50,867 nt of DNA from Methylomonas methanica (lineage in GTDB: Bacteria > Pseudomonadota > Gammaproteobacteria > Methylococcales > Methylomonadaceae): contig LUUF01000074.1 of assembly GCA_001644045.1 (NCBI GenBank), positions 1 to 50,867 of the forward strand, written 5' to 3'. Made by a program: the position numbers and the translations under genes. Position 1 is the stretch's first letter, and the number at the start of each line of letters is the position of its first letter. The notes beneath the pieces were generated by a model. That model was not told the origin of the DNA and searched no databases. It saw only the letters and a program-made list of their open reading frames with translations. Positions 1 to 9,490 of this stretch are shown one piece after another.

Positions 1-1
1 T

Positions 2-154
2 TCCAAGATTTTCAGCGAAGGATATAAAAAACGAAACTATCTTGCAGAGGGAGCAGGAATATTCCGAGCGGTTATTTGCGGGGATGTTGGCGTAGAGGTG
101 TTTGATTTGGTTAGGCTTGTTGGGTTTGTGTCGCTGGCGCGGCGGTTATTTTAA
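2..154 (+). CDS. possible 3' end of a gene cut by the window start
   Basis: Frame 2 is open from the first base to a TAA at 152-154, giving about 50 codons with no start inside the window. The residues match no family I recognise. The stop lies just before the dispersed repeat that begins near 156, so the repeat could have truncated the gene or simply follow it. An open frame of this length can occur by chance, so this is only a possible partial gene. Confidence 0.22.
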   Translation, partial: SKIFSEGYKKRNYLAEGAGIFRAVICGDVGVEVFDLVRLVGFVSLARRLF

Positions 155-155
155 T

Positions 156-377
156 GTCGGTTCGCGGACCGACAGCCGCGATACTTTCTTTTGTTTGGCC
201 AAAAGAAAGTATCCAAAGAAAAGGCCACCTGGATGCCGCTTTGATCCTGCGCTCCTCGCTTTTGAACGGGGTTGCCGAAAGGGGCTTCCTACCCCTTCGT
301 CAACGCGCCGCATCCCTGCGGCGCCCCTAACGGGCTAATCCGTTCAAAAGCTCCGGTGCTCGGCGCGGCATACGGGA
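156..377 (-). repeat. dispersed intergenic repeat, left copy
   Basis: This block reappears in inverse orientation at 1307-1506. Shared pieces, in the same order, include the AAAAGAAAGTATCCAAAGAA stretch, GATGCCGCTT, CTCCTCGCTTTTG, GAAAGGGGCTTCCT and AAAGCTCCGGTGCTCGGCG. Inside it, 180-213 forms a near-perfect 14-bp stem (GATACTTTCTTTTG against its complement) with a 6-nt loop. It encodes no convincing protein; the short open frames through it are repeat-driven. Stem-bearing repeats of this kind are common between genes of Gamma- and Betaproteobacteria. The flank 378-581 holds no gene. Confidence 0.75.
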
Positions 378-527
378 GAAAATCCTCGCGCGATTTGTAG
401 GATTTGAGGCTACGAAAATGTAGCCTTAGGGGGAGCTCCGAATAGCGAAGCGTATTCGGAGAAATGAAGGATCTTACATGCATCGTTTGGCTAGCGAAAT
501 GCCCCGATAGATTTATTTCAACATGCG

Positions 528-551
528 TCCGATTACGCTACGCTAATTGGA
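528..551. repeat. short stem-loop next to the attC-like site
   Basis: TCCGATTA and TAATTGGA pair as an 8-bp stem with one G-T wobble around the loop CGCTACGC. It lies just outside the cassette end. It could be a separate small dispersed repeat; nothing shows that it acts as a terminator. Confidence 0.4.
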
Positions 552-581
552 TCTACTTCGCTGCTTTTGAATTTAATTGAC

Positions 582-668
582 GCCCAACGTAGAGCTAACC
601 GGCGCTGCGCGGCATCGTTGCGTAGCGTCCAGCGACGGAAGGGAGCGAGGTTAAGCGCCATGTTAGGC
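582..668 (-). other. attC: attC-like integron recombination site
   Basis: Read on the minus strand, the site starts with GCCTAAC (668-662) and ends with GTTGGGC (588-582). These fit the inverse core RYYYAAC and core GTTRRRY of integron attC sites. Just inside are the second pair of arms, GCGCTTAACC and CGGTTAGC, which can pair, around a GC-rich centre. The length of 87 bp is usual for attC. The stop codon of the adjacent gene (TAA, 665-663) lies inside the GCCTAAC box, as is typical of cassettes. No integron integrase is in the window, so this would be a lone cassette (a CALIN-type remnant). Confidence 0.75.
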
Positions 669-1112
669 CTCACGTAACGAAACTAATAGCTCGCCGACAC
701 CGGGTTCTTCCAACGCATTTGTTACAATGATCTCCACTGCCCGCCCAGGGTAGTCTCGCGCAACTTTGGCTGCCCACGTTTGCTCAAGTGTTGCCGCGAG
801 GTAAAGCAGTTGATCGTCCTCAATCGTCTCTGCCGCTTCGGAAAAGAGTGTTGACAGGTCAAGTGCATTAATAAAGGTCTGCGCGACGCTTGGTGAGGCC
901 CCAGAGGCAAGCATTTTGCCCAACCGGGCGTGACTAAAAAAGTCGCTCACATATATCCGGCCTTGATGCTCTAGAAGTTCTGGCCACAGCAAGCGGCTGA
1001 ACCCTACAAAGTGATCGTACCGCCCGACACAGCAGATCCAATCGGCCACGGAGATTCCTGAACCGTCGTTCCATTGGGAGAGGTTATCGGTGAGGCTGCA
1101 GGGCGCTTTCAT
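663..1112 (-). CDS. hypothetical protein carried on an integron-like cassette
   Basis: This 149-residue soluble protein starts with MKAPCSLTDNLSQW, and I do not recognise its family. It has no signal peptide or membrane segment, and several Trp and Cys residues lie in the first third. The start ATG at 1112-1110 lies five bases after a GTTAGAC core site, and the stop lies within the attC site. The gene therefore fills its cassette almost completely, as cassette genes usually do. Such genes often lack their own promoter and encode accessory or adaptive functions. Function is unknown; the coding call rests on the cassette architecture and the uninterrupted frame. Confidence 0.7.
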   Translation of the reverse strand: MKAPCSLTDNLSQWNDGSGISVADWICCVGRYDHFVGFSRLLWPELLEHQGRIYVSDFFSHARLGKMLASGASPSVAQTFINALDLSTLFSEAAETIEDDQLLYLAATLEQTWAAKVARDYPGRAVEIIVTNALEEPGVGELLVSLREA

Positions 1113-1116
1113 TCAG

Positions 1117-1123
1117 GTCTAAC
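1117..1123 (-). other. upstream cassette boundary (GTTAGAC core site)
   Basis: On the minus strand this heptamer reads GTTAGAC and fits GTTRRRY, the crossover box where integron integrases join cassettes. With the attC at 582-668 it delimits a cassette of about 535 bp. The sequence further upstream (1124-1200) has no obvious attC arms, so it may be an attI-like or secondary insertion site. Confidence 0.55.
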
Positions 1124-1142
1124 AAGTGATTAGATAGTTTCT

Positions 1143-1170
1143 GTATATCTCCCTGAATTGGGTGATATAC
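1143..1170. repeat. 11-bp imperfect stem-loop upstream of the cassette
   Basis: GTATATC-t-CCC and GGG-t-GATATAC pair around the loop TGAATT. The rest of 1124-1306 is AT-rich and holds no gene. The hairpin has no U-tract on either strand, so a terminator role is not supported. It might be part of the secondary insertion target of the cassette. Confidence 0.45.
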
Positions 1171-1306
1171 AAGTTATGTCAATTTAGGGGAAAGTCTAGC
1201 TGGAAAAAGGATTCAGATTTTGTTCGAGTCAAAAACAATATACCAACATGCTTAAGGATGAAGCTCGACGTACGTTGGATTGATCTTGGATTGTGGGATG
1301 GGGTTG

Positions 1307-1506
1307 CCCCGTATGCCGCGCCGAGCACCGGAGCTTTTGTCGGGAACAGCCCGTAGGGGCGCCGCAGGGGCAGGAAGCCCCTTTCGTCAACCCCCGGCAA
1401 AAGCGAGGAGCACAGGAAATAAGCGGCATCCGGGCCGCCTTTTCTTTGGATACTTTCTTTTGGCGGAGAAAAAGAAAGTGTCTCGGTTGTCGGGCCGAGA
1501 CCCGAC
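1307..1506 (+). repeat. dispersed intergenic repeat, right copy (inverted)
   Basis: This is the inverse-orientation homologue of 156-377; the two line up over about 200 bp with scattered substitutions and small gaps. It carries the same stem motif (GATACTTTCTTTT near 1449) in a decayed form. The two copies bracket the integron-like cassette. Neither copy encodes a transposase. Confidence 0.75.
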
Positions 1507-1542
1507 TTCTAAACAATCCGTCGCGCTAGCGACACAAAAAAA

Positions 1543-2028
1543 TCAGTTGACCTTAATCAACTCAACATCAAAAATCAAAGCCGCATTCGGCCCAATATCC
1601 CGCCCAGCCCCACGCTCGCCATAAGCCAGATTGGAAGGAATAAAGAAACGATATTTCGCGCCTTCTTTCATCAATTGCACGCCTTCGGTCCAGCCGGGGA
1701 TGACGCGGTTCAATGGGAAGGTGGCTGGTGCGCCGCGGCCGTAGGAGCTGTCGAATTCCTTGCCGTCGATGGTGGTGCCTTTGTAGTGTACGGTGACGTT
1801 GTCGCTGGCTTTGGGTTGGGCGCCGGTGCCTTCGGTGAAGATCAGATATTGCAGACCGCTGGCGGTCGTTACCACGCCGGCGGTTTTGGCGTTGTCGGCC
1901 AGAAATTTTTCCCCGGCGGCTTTATTTTCGGCTGGGGTTGGAGCATTGGCGTTGGCCAGTGAGAACATAGCAAATCCTGTAATAAATGCGATTAAAATTG
2001 CGATGACACGTTGTTTCGTGGATTTCAT
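1543..2028 (-). CDS. FKBP-type peptidyl-prolyl cis-trans isomerase, exported
   Basis: This 161-residue protein speeds proline isomerisation during folding outside the cytoplasm. Residues 1-28 form a signal peptide (hydrophobic core, then a SLANANA cleavage-like region). A short helical linker follows, then a single FKBP domain from about residue 50 to the end, with the hallmarks VTVHYKGTTIDGKEFDSS, VIPGWTEGVQLMKEG and YGERGAG. The length fits short Mip/FkpA-like enzymes that lack the long dimerisation arm. A GGGAG box lies just before the ATG. It is a single gene upstream of the repeat region. Confidence 0.93.
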   Translation of the reverse strand: MKSTKQRVIAILIAFITGFAMFSLANANAPTPAENKAAGEKFLADNAKTAGVVTTASGLQYLIFTEGTGAQPKASDNVTVHYKGTTIDGKEFDSSYGRGAPATFPLNRVIPGWTEGVQLMKEGAKYRFFIPSNLAYGERGAGRDIGPNAALIFDVELIKVN

Positions 2029-2064
2029 GAAAACTCCCGTTAGATGATTGGGGCGGCTAGTTTA

Positions 2065-2655
2065 TCAGTTTTTTTGTTCCAGCTCCTGCCGGCAGCTTGC
2101 CAGTTGCGCGTCGTAACGCAAGGCGCGCTGATGGACTTTTTGCGCGGTATTCATCAACCATTGCTTGGTTAAAAAGCTGTTGCGCTGATAGCCGCCCAAA
2201 CCCTCGTGATAGGTTAAATACAGATTGTTAGTGTCGGAGGTGGGGATGCCCAGCTTGCGGTTGCTGGTTGCGCAATACCAGGCCACAAAGTCGCAGCTGT
2301 CGGCAAAATCTTCTCTATCGGCCCAGCCGTTGCCGGCTTTTTGTTGATAGTCCGCCCAGGTTTCGTCCTTGGCTTGCGGATAGCCGTAAGCGCTGCTGGA
2401 ACGAAACCAGGGAATAAAGCCTAGTATCAACGGCCGGGGCGGTTGGGCGTCGGCGACGAAGCTGGATTCTTGATGGATGATGGCCATTTGCACGGCGATG
2501 GGTACGCCCCAGCGCCTTGCGGAAGTCAATGTCGCTTGATACCAATCGTCTTTTTCCCGGAAGATTTGACAGATATTTTCAAGGTTTTTCGGCGGCATGG
2601 TTGTGCAGGCCGATAAAACGGCTAGACTTGCGAGACAAATTATTCTGCTTTTCAT
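2065..2655 (-). CDS. lipoprotein with lytic-transglycosylase-like (SLT) fold
   Basis: This 196-residue protein has a lipoprotein signal with lipobox LSAC (Cys17), so it is probably anchored in the outer membrane. The segment IAVQMAIIHQESSF resembles the catalytic-glutamate helix of soluble-lytic-transglycosylase-type domains, and AYGYPQAKDETW and TYHEGLGGY resemble their later conserved stretches. It probably acts on peptidoglycan by cleaving glycan strands. It lies behind the FKBP gene on the same strand, 36 bp away, and divergent from the PilZ gene. The domain call is by motif only. Confidence 0.78.
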   Translation of the reverse strand: MKSRIICLASLAVLSACTTMPPKNLENICQIFREKDDWYQATLTSARRWGVPIAVQMAIIHQESSFVADAQPPRPLILGFIPWFRSSSAYGYPQAKDETWADYQQKAGNGWADREDFADSCDFVAWYCATSNRKLGIPTSDTNNLYLTYHEGLGGYQRNSFLTKQWLMNTAQKVHQRALRYDAQLASCRQELEQKN

Positions 2656-2722
2656 ATCCTAACGAATCAGATTGCAAAAAGGACTTGCCTTTAGGGAAGC
2701 CCTGCCAAACAGAAGGATTATT

Positions 2723-3355
2723 ATGCCAACGACCGAAAATCGCGCCTATCGCAAAAATCTGGCCAGCCATGGATTGTTATATCTAGGCTTTGAGGAGCAC
2801 GAGATTTGGGTCGTGAATTTGTCGTTGACCGGTTTGTTGGCGGAGTTAAAGGTCAAGCCCCAGGTCAATGGCATCAAAGACATTTTTAATGCTTTGCAAG
2901 TTTCGCCGATTGTCGATTTTTATCTACCGGACATGCGTCTCGCCGGCGAGGCCGAAATGGTGCGTGCCGAAGCAACGCCGCATGGGTTTGAAATTGCCAT
3001 CGAGTTTCGCAACCTGTCTTACGATACCGACAATTTACTTTACAGCCGCCGCGCCTACCGCAAAAACATGACCGCACCCGGGCATATCGTCTTCAACGAC
3101 ACCGATTATGCGTTCAATACCGAAAACGTCTCGGTGGACGGCCTGATGATACGCATGTTGGGTAGAGTTGAAGTGCCGGACGGCACGGTGGCCAAATTCG
3201 ATTATAAGCATTTGAATCTGGAAGGCGAGGTGAAAGTGGTCTGGATAGATCACGACGATATTTCCACGCTGATGGGTCTGCAATATCTGCATATGCAGCG
3301 CGACTATATCAAAGGTATTCCAAACTTTAGTCACCCGCCGCTGGAAGCTGGCTAG
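2723..3355 (+). CDS. protein with two PilZ-like domains
   Basis: The protein has 210 residues. The ATG at 2723 is chosen because AGAAGGA sits just before it; a longer frame from 2672 has no such site. Two similar halves are visible. Each begins with a basic box (NRAYRKNL near residue 6; RRAYRKNM near residue 117) and later has a turn like the PilZ D/N-x-S-x-x-G motif (NLSLTGLL and NVSVDGLM). PilZ domains usually bind cyclic di-GMP and adjust motility, pili or exopolysaccharide. The motifs deviate from consensus, so ligand binding is uncertain. The gene is divergent from the upstream lipoprotein. Confidence 0.65.
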   Translation: MPTTENRAYRKNLASHGLLYLGFEEHEIWVVNLSLTGLLAELKVKPQVNGIKDIFNALQVSPIVDFYLPDMRLAGEAEMVRAEATPHGFEIAIEFRNLSYDTDNLLYSRRAYRKNMTAPGHIVFNDTDYAFNTENVSVDGLMIRMLGRVEVPDGTVAKFDYKHLNLEGEVKVVWIDHDDISTLMGLQYLHMQRDYIKGIPNFSHPPLEAG

Positions 3356-3386
3356 AACTGCTTCGCTCTTGCTAAGCGTCCGTGCA

Positions 3387-4385
3387 TCAAAAACGTTGCC
3401 GATTACGCGCCACCCAAAACTCGGTCGCCAATTGCTGAGCGTGTTCTTGGTCATCGGCTTTGCCCAGCAGTTTCAACGCAACTGCGGCAGTCGCTATCAC
3501 GGTCGCTTCGCCGAATTCGTCGTTAAATTCGCCGCGCCAGCATTGCGCCAATAACTGTGGGTCCATGTCTTCGGCTTTCATATGCCGGCGTTCGAACAAG
3601 GCCGGCCAAGTTTCGTCGTTAAGTTCGCCGTCATTGACGCTTTGCACCAGGCATTCCACGTCCGGATTGCGCTCGGTTTCACCGCCTTCGCCTTTTAACA
3701 CCGCCATGTTTTTCTGACCCAGCAACAGCGCCGCTTTTTGATGCACCTGGCGGTAACTGGGATGGAAGATGCCTTGAATGCTGGCTGTGGCGTCGAACGG
3801 GTTCAACAATCTAACCAATGTGTGTACCGGCGAACGCAAGCCCATCACCGGCCGCAGATTAATCATGTCGTACAGTTTCGGGCAAATATATTCCAGCGAC
3901 AGATAGCTGAAATTGTCTTGCTCCAATTGCTGGCCGGCTTCGGCTATCGAGGTTGCGGCTTTGATTCCCAAGGCTTGCAGCGCATTCTCGGTATATAAAC
4001 GGCCTTCGGTATGACCGCCGGCGCCGTGCATGAATACTCTTACACCGTTTTCAGCCAGCAGCAGGGTGGATAATAAAAACCAGGGCAGATGGCGGCGTTT
4101 GCCGGCATAAGACGACCAGTCCAGATCCACAGCGACTTTGGCTTCGAAGGCAAAACTTTCCCGCGCCGCTTGCACGAATCCCGCCAGCTCTTCGCAGGTT
4201 TCTTCCTTCACGCGCATCAGCATTAAAAATGCGCCAAGCTGAATCGGCTCGACTTGATCGTCGGCCAAGATCATTTGCATCGCCCGGTAGGCTTCGTCTT
4301 GGGTCAGCGGGCGGGCGCCTTTCTTGCCCTTGCCGAGTATCTTGATAAATTCCGCGAACGGATGTTCCTGGGTCAACAAGCTCAT
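3387..4385 (-). CDS. ybiB: YbiB/TrpD2-family protein (anthranilate phosphoribosyltransferase fold)
   Basis: The 332 residues match the TrpD-like glycosyltransferase family 3 fold: an N-terminal helical domain ([20 protein letters not shown], then a [16 protein letters not shown] stretch), followed by the alpha/beta domain with [10 protein letters not shown]. Family members of the YbiB type do not make tryptophan; E. coli YbiB binds nucleic acids and is tied to the SOS response. The diagnostic phosphoribosyl-pyrophosphate glycine loop of true TrpD is altered here. The ATG overlaps the TGA of the heme O synthase gene by four bases, so the two are translationally coupled. Confidence 0.85.
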   Translation of the reverse strand: MSLLTQEHPFAEFIKILGKGKKGARPLTQDEAYRAMQMILADDQVEPIQLGAFLMLMRVKEETCEELAGFVQAARESFAFEAKVAVDLDWSSYAGKRRHLPWFLLSTLLLAENGVRVFMHGAGGHTEGRLYTENALQALGIKAATSIAEAGQQLEQDNFSYLSLEYICPKLYDMINLRPVMGLRSPVHTLVRLLNPFDATASIQGIFHPSYRQVHQKAALLLGQKNMAVLKGEGGETERNPDVECLVQSVNDGELNDETWPALFERRHMKAEDMDPQLLAQCWRGEFNDEFGEATVIATAAVALKLLGKADDQEHAQQLATEFWVARNRQRF

Positions 4386-5272
4386 GAGAATGACAGTGGA
4401 AAATAATGGTCGATCAGCAATGCCGCGAAAATCAGCATCAAATAAACAATGGAGTAGCCGAAGGTGCGCATCGCGGTTTTATTGTCCTTCTTACGCATCA
4501 TTTGCACGGCGTAATAGATAAAGCCCAAGCCCAGCAGCACCGCCGACAGCAGATATATCAAGCCGCTCATGCCGGTCAGATAGGGCAGCAGGGTGGCGAT
4601 CAGCAACAGAATGGTATAGAGCAGAATCTGCAAACGGGTGAATTCGACGCCATGCGTCACCGGCAGCATCGGGATGGAGACTTTGGCGTATTCCTCGCGT
4701 TTGGCGATAGCTAGTGCCCAGAAATGCGGCGGGGTCCAGACGAAAATAATCAAAAACAGCAGTAACGCGTGTGGATGCACTTCGCCGGTAATCGCCGCCC
4801 AACCCAATACCGGTGGCGCCGCGCCGGCCGCGCCGCCGATAACGATATTCTGCGGCGTCATTTTTTTGAGGTATACCGTATAAATCAGCGCGTAGCCGAT
4901 CAGCGACAAAAAGGTCAAAAAGGCGGTCAATACGTTGATCTTGATGGTTAAAATCGCCATCGCGATAAAGCCGATCAAGCTGGCGAACACCAATACCTGG
5001 TGAGAGTTCAAATGACCCGTGGGTAGTGGTCTATTCTTGGTGCGGCCCATTTGGGCATCGGCTTTTTGATCGATAAAGTGATTGATCGCCGCCGCCGAGG
5101 ACGCGGCTAGGGCGATGCCTATGCTGCCGTAGAAAAAGTTATCCAGAGGCGGTAGGCCGGGTACGGCCAGCAGCATGCCGACGATGGCGGTAAACACGAT
5201 CAATGCCACGACTCTGGGCTTACAGAGTTCTAAGTAGTCTTTCCAAGATAGCGCGGAGGTTGTGTCGGTCAT
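4382..5272 (-). CDS. cyoE: protoheme IX farnesyltransferase (heme O synthase)
   Basis: This UbiA-family membrane prenyltransferase adds a farnesyl group to heme B to give heme O for terminal oxidases. The 296 residues form about nine membrane helices. The first Asp-rich prenyl-diphosphate motif is visible in [20 protein letters not shown] (about residue 64 on), and the second loop contains [18 protein letters not shown]. The start at 5272 ([14 protein letters not shown]) fits the family; 18 codons further upstream look non-coding. It overlaps ybiB by four bases. The cytochrome oxidase genes it serves are not in the window. Confidence 0.95.
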   Translation of the reverse strand: MTDTTSALSWKDYLELCKPRVVALIVFTAIVGMLLAVPGLPPLDNFFYGSIGIALAASSAAAINHFIDQKADAQMGRTKNRPLPTGHLNSHQVLVFASLIGFIAMAILTIKINVLTAFLTFLSLIGYALIYTVYLKKMTPQNIVIGGAAGAAPPVLGWAAITGEVHPHALLLFLIIFVWTPPHFWALAIAKREEYAKVSIPMLPVTHGVEFTRLQILLYTILLLIATLLPYLTGMSGLIYLLSAVLLGLGFIYYAVQMMRKKDNKTAMRTFGYSIVYLMLIFAALLIDHYFPLSFS

Positions 5273-5379
5273 CAAGTACCAAATGGATTTGCAGGTCTTT
5301 AAACATATAGAATAACAGTGAACCATTGATTATTAAAATAATCACAAGCGCTCACCATCTTTTAGTCAACGAGGGATTT

Positions 5380-6750
5380 ATGAACTATAGGCTCGCGGCG
5401 TTAGCGCTGCTTTGCCCTGCTGTCGCGGCGCATGCCGAGGCCGGCAAGGTACACGAACATGTTTTTAGCAACGGCTTGAAACTATTGGTAAAGGAGGATC
5501 ATCGTTCGCCGGTGGTAGTATCGCAAGTTTGGTATAAGGTCGGGTCCAGTTACGAGCCCGGCGGCATCACCGGTATTTCGCACATGCTGGAACACATGAT
5601 GTTCAAAGGCACCGCAAAATATCCAGCCGGCGAGTTTTCCCGAATCATCGCCGAAAACGGCGGCAACGAGAACGCGTTTACCGGTCAGGATTACACCGCT
5701 TATTTCCAAACCCTGGAAAAATCGCGCCTGGAAATCAGCTTTAAACTGGAAAGCGACCGGATGCGCAATCTGGATTTAAAGGCCGACGAGTTGAAAAAAG
5801 AACTGGAAGTGGTTACCGAGGAACGGCGGATGCGTACCGATGACCAGCCGCGCTCGAAAGTGCATGAGCAATTTATGGCCACTGCCTTCACCAACAGTCC
5901 GTACCAAAATCCGGTGATCGGCTGGCCGTCCGATATAGCCAACTATAAAGTCGAAGACCTGCAATCCTGGTATCAGCAATGGTACGCGCCGAACAATGCC
6001 ACGCTGGTGGTGGTGGGCGATGTCGATGCGTTGCAAGTCGAAAAACTGGCCGAGCAATATTTCGCGCCGCTGCAACCCAGCGTGTTGAAGCCGGTAAAAC
6101 CGCAAGACGAGAGCGAACAACGCGGTGTGCGGCGCATCACCGTGAAAGCGCCGGCCAAATTGCCGTATCTGATGATGGGCTATAAAGTGCCGGTGCTGAA
6201 AACCGCCAAGCCGGAATGGGAAGCTTATGCGCTGGAAGTGTTGGCCGGGGTGTTGGACGGTGGCGATAGCGCCCGCCTGTCTTCGCGTTTGATTAGAGGC
6301 AAGCAAATTGCGGTATCGGCCGGTGCCGGCTACGATTTGGCCTCGCGCTTGCCGGAGATGTTCCTGTTGGAAGCGACTCCGGCGGAAGGCAAAACCGTAT
6401 TCGATCTGGAATATGCCCTGCTGGACGAAGTTTATCAATTAAAGAACGAGCTGATCGACAAGGACGAATTGCAACGCATCAAGGCCCAGGTGTTGGCCAG
6501 TGCGGTGTATCAAAAAGACTCCAACTTCTATCAAGCCATGCAGTTGGGCACGTTGGAAACCGTTGGCATTGGCTGGCAGAAAGCCGATGAGTATGTGGAC
6601 AAGGTCAATCAAGTCACCGCCGAACAGGTCAGGGAAGTGGCGCGCAAATACTTGATTGAAGACACGCTCACCGTCGCTTATCTCGATCCGCAACCGATTA
6701 CCCAAGCCGCCAAACCTGCAAAAGCCATAGGAGCCCATCATGCGTTTTAA
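5380..6750 (+). CDS. M16 zinc peptidase, active subunit
   Basis: The 456-residue secreted or periplasmic protein has a signal peptide at residues 1-20. It carries the inverted zinc motif H-x-x-E-H as HMLEH (residues 68-72), with the third ligand Glu in EVVTEERR about 76 residues later. M16 peptidases cut short peptides within a two-half clam shell. The ATG at 5380 follows GAGGGA. The next gene, whose product lacks the zinc motif, overlaps by 11 bases, which suggests an active/inactive heterodimer. The gene is divergent from cyoE. Confidence 0.93.
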   Translation: MNYRLAALALLCPAVAAHAEAGKVHEHVFSNGLKLLVKEDHRSPVVVSQVWYKVGSSYEPGGITGISHMLEHMMFKGTAKYPAGEFSRIIAENGGNENAFTGQDYTAYFQTLEKSRLEISFKLESDRMRNLDLKADELKKELEVVTEERRMRTDDQPRSKVHEQFMATAFTNSPYQNPVIGWPSDIANYKVEDLQSWYQQWYAPNNATLVVVGDVDALQVEKLAEQYFAPLQPSVLKPVKPQDESEQRGVRRITVKAPAKLPYLMMGYKVPVLKTAKPEWEAYALEVLAGVLDGGDSARLSSRLIRGKQIAVSAGAGYDLASRLPEMFLLEATPAEGKTVFDLEYALLDEVYQLKNELIDKDELQRIKAQVLASAVYQKDSNFYQAMQLGTLETVGIGWQKADEYVDKVNQVTAEQVREVARKYLIEDTLTVAYLDPQPITQAAKPAKAIGAHHAF

Positions 6751-8038
6751 TTTAATCGGCTTGGCACTATTACTGTTGAGCCAGACAGTCTGGTCCGCCG
6801 CCAAAATCGAAAACTGGCAAACCCCACAAGGTAGCCGGGTTTACTACGTGCGCACCGCCGGCTTGCCGATGGTGGATGTGCGGGTGGTGTTCGATGCCGG
6901 CAGCGCCCGCGACGAAGCCCAATTCGGCATCGCCGCGCTGACCTCCGCCTTACTGGATAGCGGCGCCGGCGAATTGAGTGCCGACGACATCGCCCAACGT
7001 TTCGAATCGGTAGGCGCCAACTATTCAGCCGGCGTCAGCGAAGACATGGCCTGGCTGGCGGTACGGACGCTGACCGAAAAAGCCTTGTTCGACAAAGCGT
7101 TGGCTACCTTCGAAACCGTGTTGAGCAAGCCGGCCTTTAATCAAGCCGACTTCGAGCGGGAAAAAGCCCGTACCTTGGCCGGTTTGAAACACCGGGAAGA
7201 ATCCCCGGGCGAATTGGCCGGGATAGCCTTTAACAAAGCGCTGTACGGCGACCATCCTTACGCGCATCCCGAAACGGGCGTTGTGGAAACCGTGGCCGGT
7301 TTTAGTGCTGACGATCTGAAAAGCTTTTATCAAAAATATTATGTGGCCGCCAACGCGATGGTGGTCATCGTCGGCGAAGTCAGTCGCGAGCAAGCCGAAC
7401 AAACCGCTAATCAGGTGCTAAGCAAGTTGCCGGTCGGCAGCAAGCCCTCCGAAATTCCGCCGGTGACGATGCCCGGCAAAGCCAGCAAGCAGCACATCGA
7501 ATTTCCGTCCACACAAACCCATGTCCTGGTCGGTTTGCCCGGCACCTATCGCAAAGACCCTGACTATTTTGCTTTATACGTCGGTAACCATATTCTGGGC
7601 GGCGGCAGCATGGTGTCCAGGCTGTTCGAAGAAGTGCGGGAGAAACGCGGTTTGGCGTACGGCGCTTACAGCGTGTTCGCGCCGATGTACCGGCAAGGTC
7701 CGTTCATGATGAGCCTGCAGACCCGCAACGATCAGACCGAGCAGGCTTTGGATGTATTGCTGAAAACCTTCAACGAGTTTCTGGATAAAGGCCCAAGCGA
7801 TAAGGAACTGACCGCCGCCAAACAAAACATCACCGGCGGCTTTGCGATGCGTTTCGATACCAACAGCAAGCTGACCGACTATGTGGCGATGATCGGCTTT
7901 TATCAACAGCCGCTGGATTATCTGGATACGTTTCAGAGTAATGTCGAAGCCGTCAGCATCGAGCAAATCAAGGATGCGTTCAAACGCCGGGTCAAACCGG
8001 AGTTGTTGCAAACTGTGACGGTCGGTGCCGGTAAATAA
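6740..8038 (+). CDS. M16 peptidase-like protein, non-catalytic partner
   Basis: The protein has 432 residues with a signal peptide (to about SQTVWSA). It shares the M16 fold (FDAGSARDEAQFGIAALTS, EREKARTLAGLKHREESPGE, LFEEVREKRGLAYGAYSVF), but where H-x-x-E-H should be it has IAALTSALL. It therefore cannot bind catalytic zinc. In known two-gene M16 systems such a subunit completes the substrate chamber of the active one. The start lies inside the end of the upstream gene (11-base overlap), so the two are almost certainly co-translated. The stop is two bases before rsmD. Confidence 0.92.
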   Translation: MRFNLIGLALLLLSQTVWSAAKIENWQTPQGSRVYYVRTAGLPMVDVRVVFDAGSARDEAQFGIAALTSALLDSGAGELSADDIAQRFESVGANYSAGVSEDMAWLAVRTLTEKALFDKALATFETVLSKPAFNQADFEREKARTLAGLKHREESPGELAGIAFNKALYGDHPYAHPETGVVETVAGFSADDLKSFYQKYYVAANAMVVIVGEVSREQAEQTANQVLSKLPVGSKPSEIPPVTMPGKASKQHIEFPSTQTHVLVGLPGTYRKDPDYFALYVGNHILGGGSMVSRLFEEVREKRGLAYGAYSVFAPMYRQGPFMMSLQTRNDQTEQALDVLLKTFNEFLDKGPSDKELTAAKQNITGGFAMRFDTNSKLTDYVAMIGFYQQPLDYLDTFQSNVEAVSIEQIKDAFKRRVKPELLQTVTVGAGK

Positions 8039-8040
8039 GT

Positions 8041-9385
<1,345 letters not shown>

Positions 9386-9490
9386 CATGCGTTAGCCGCG
9401 TCAGGCACATTTGCGCCCGACGCGGGCAAAATCAATCGACGGGCTGAGCCCTGGCGCCGGCATCGCACAATCTAAATCTAGGAGATCGAT

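Noticed and set aside
102-338. 78-codon plus frame and related frames in the left repeat
   Set aside because: They follow the dispersed repeat and change between copies; repeat-driven open frames.
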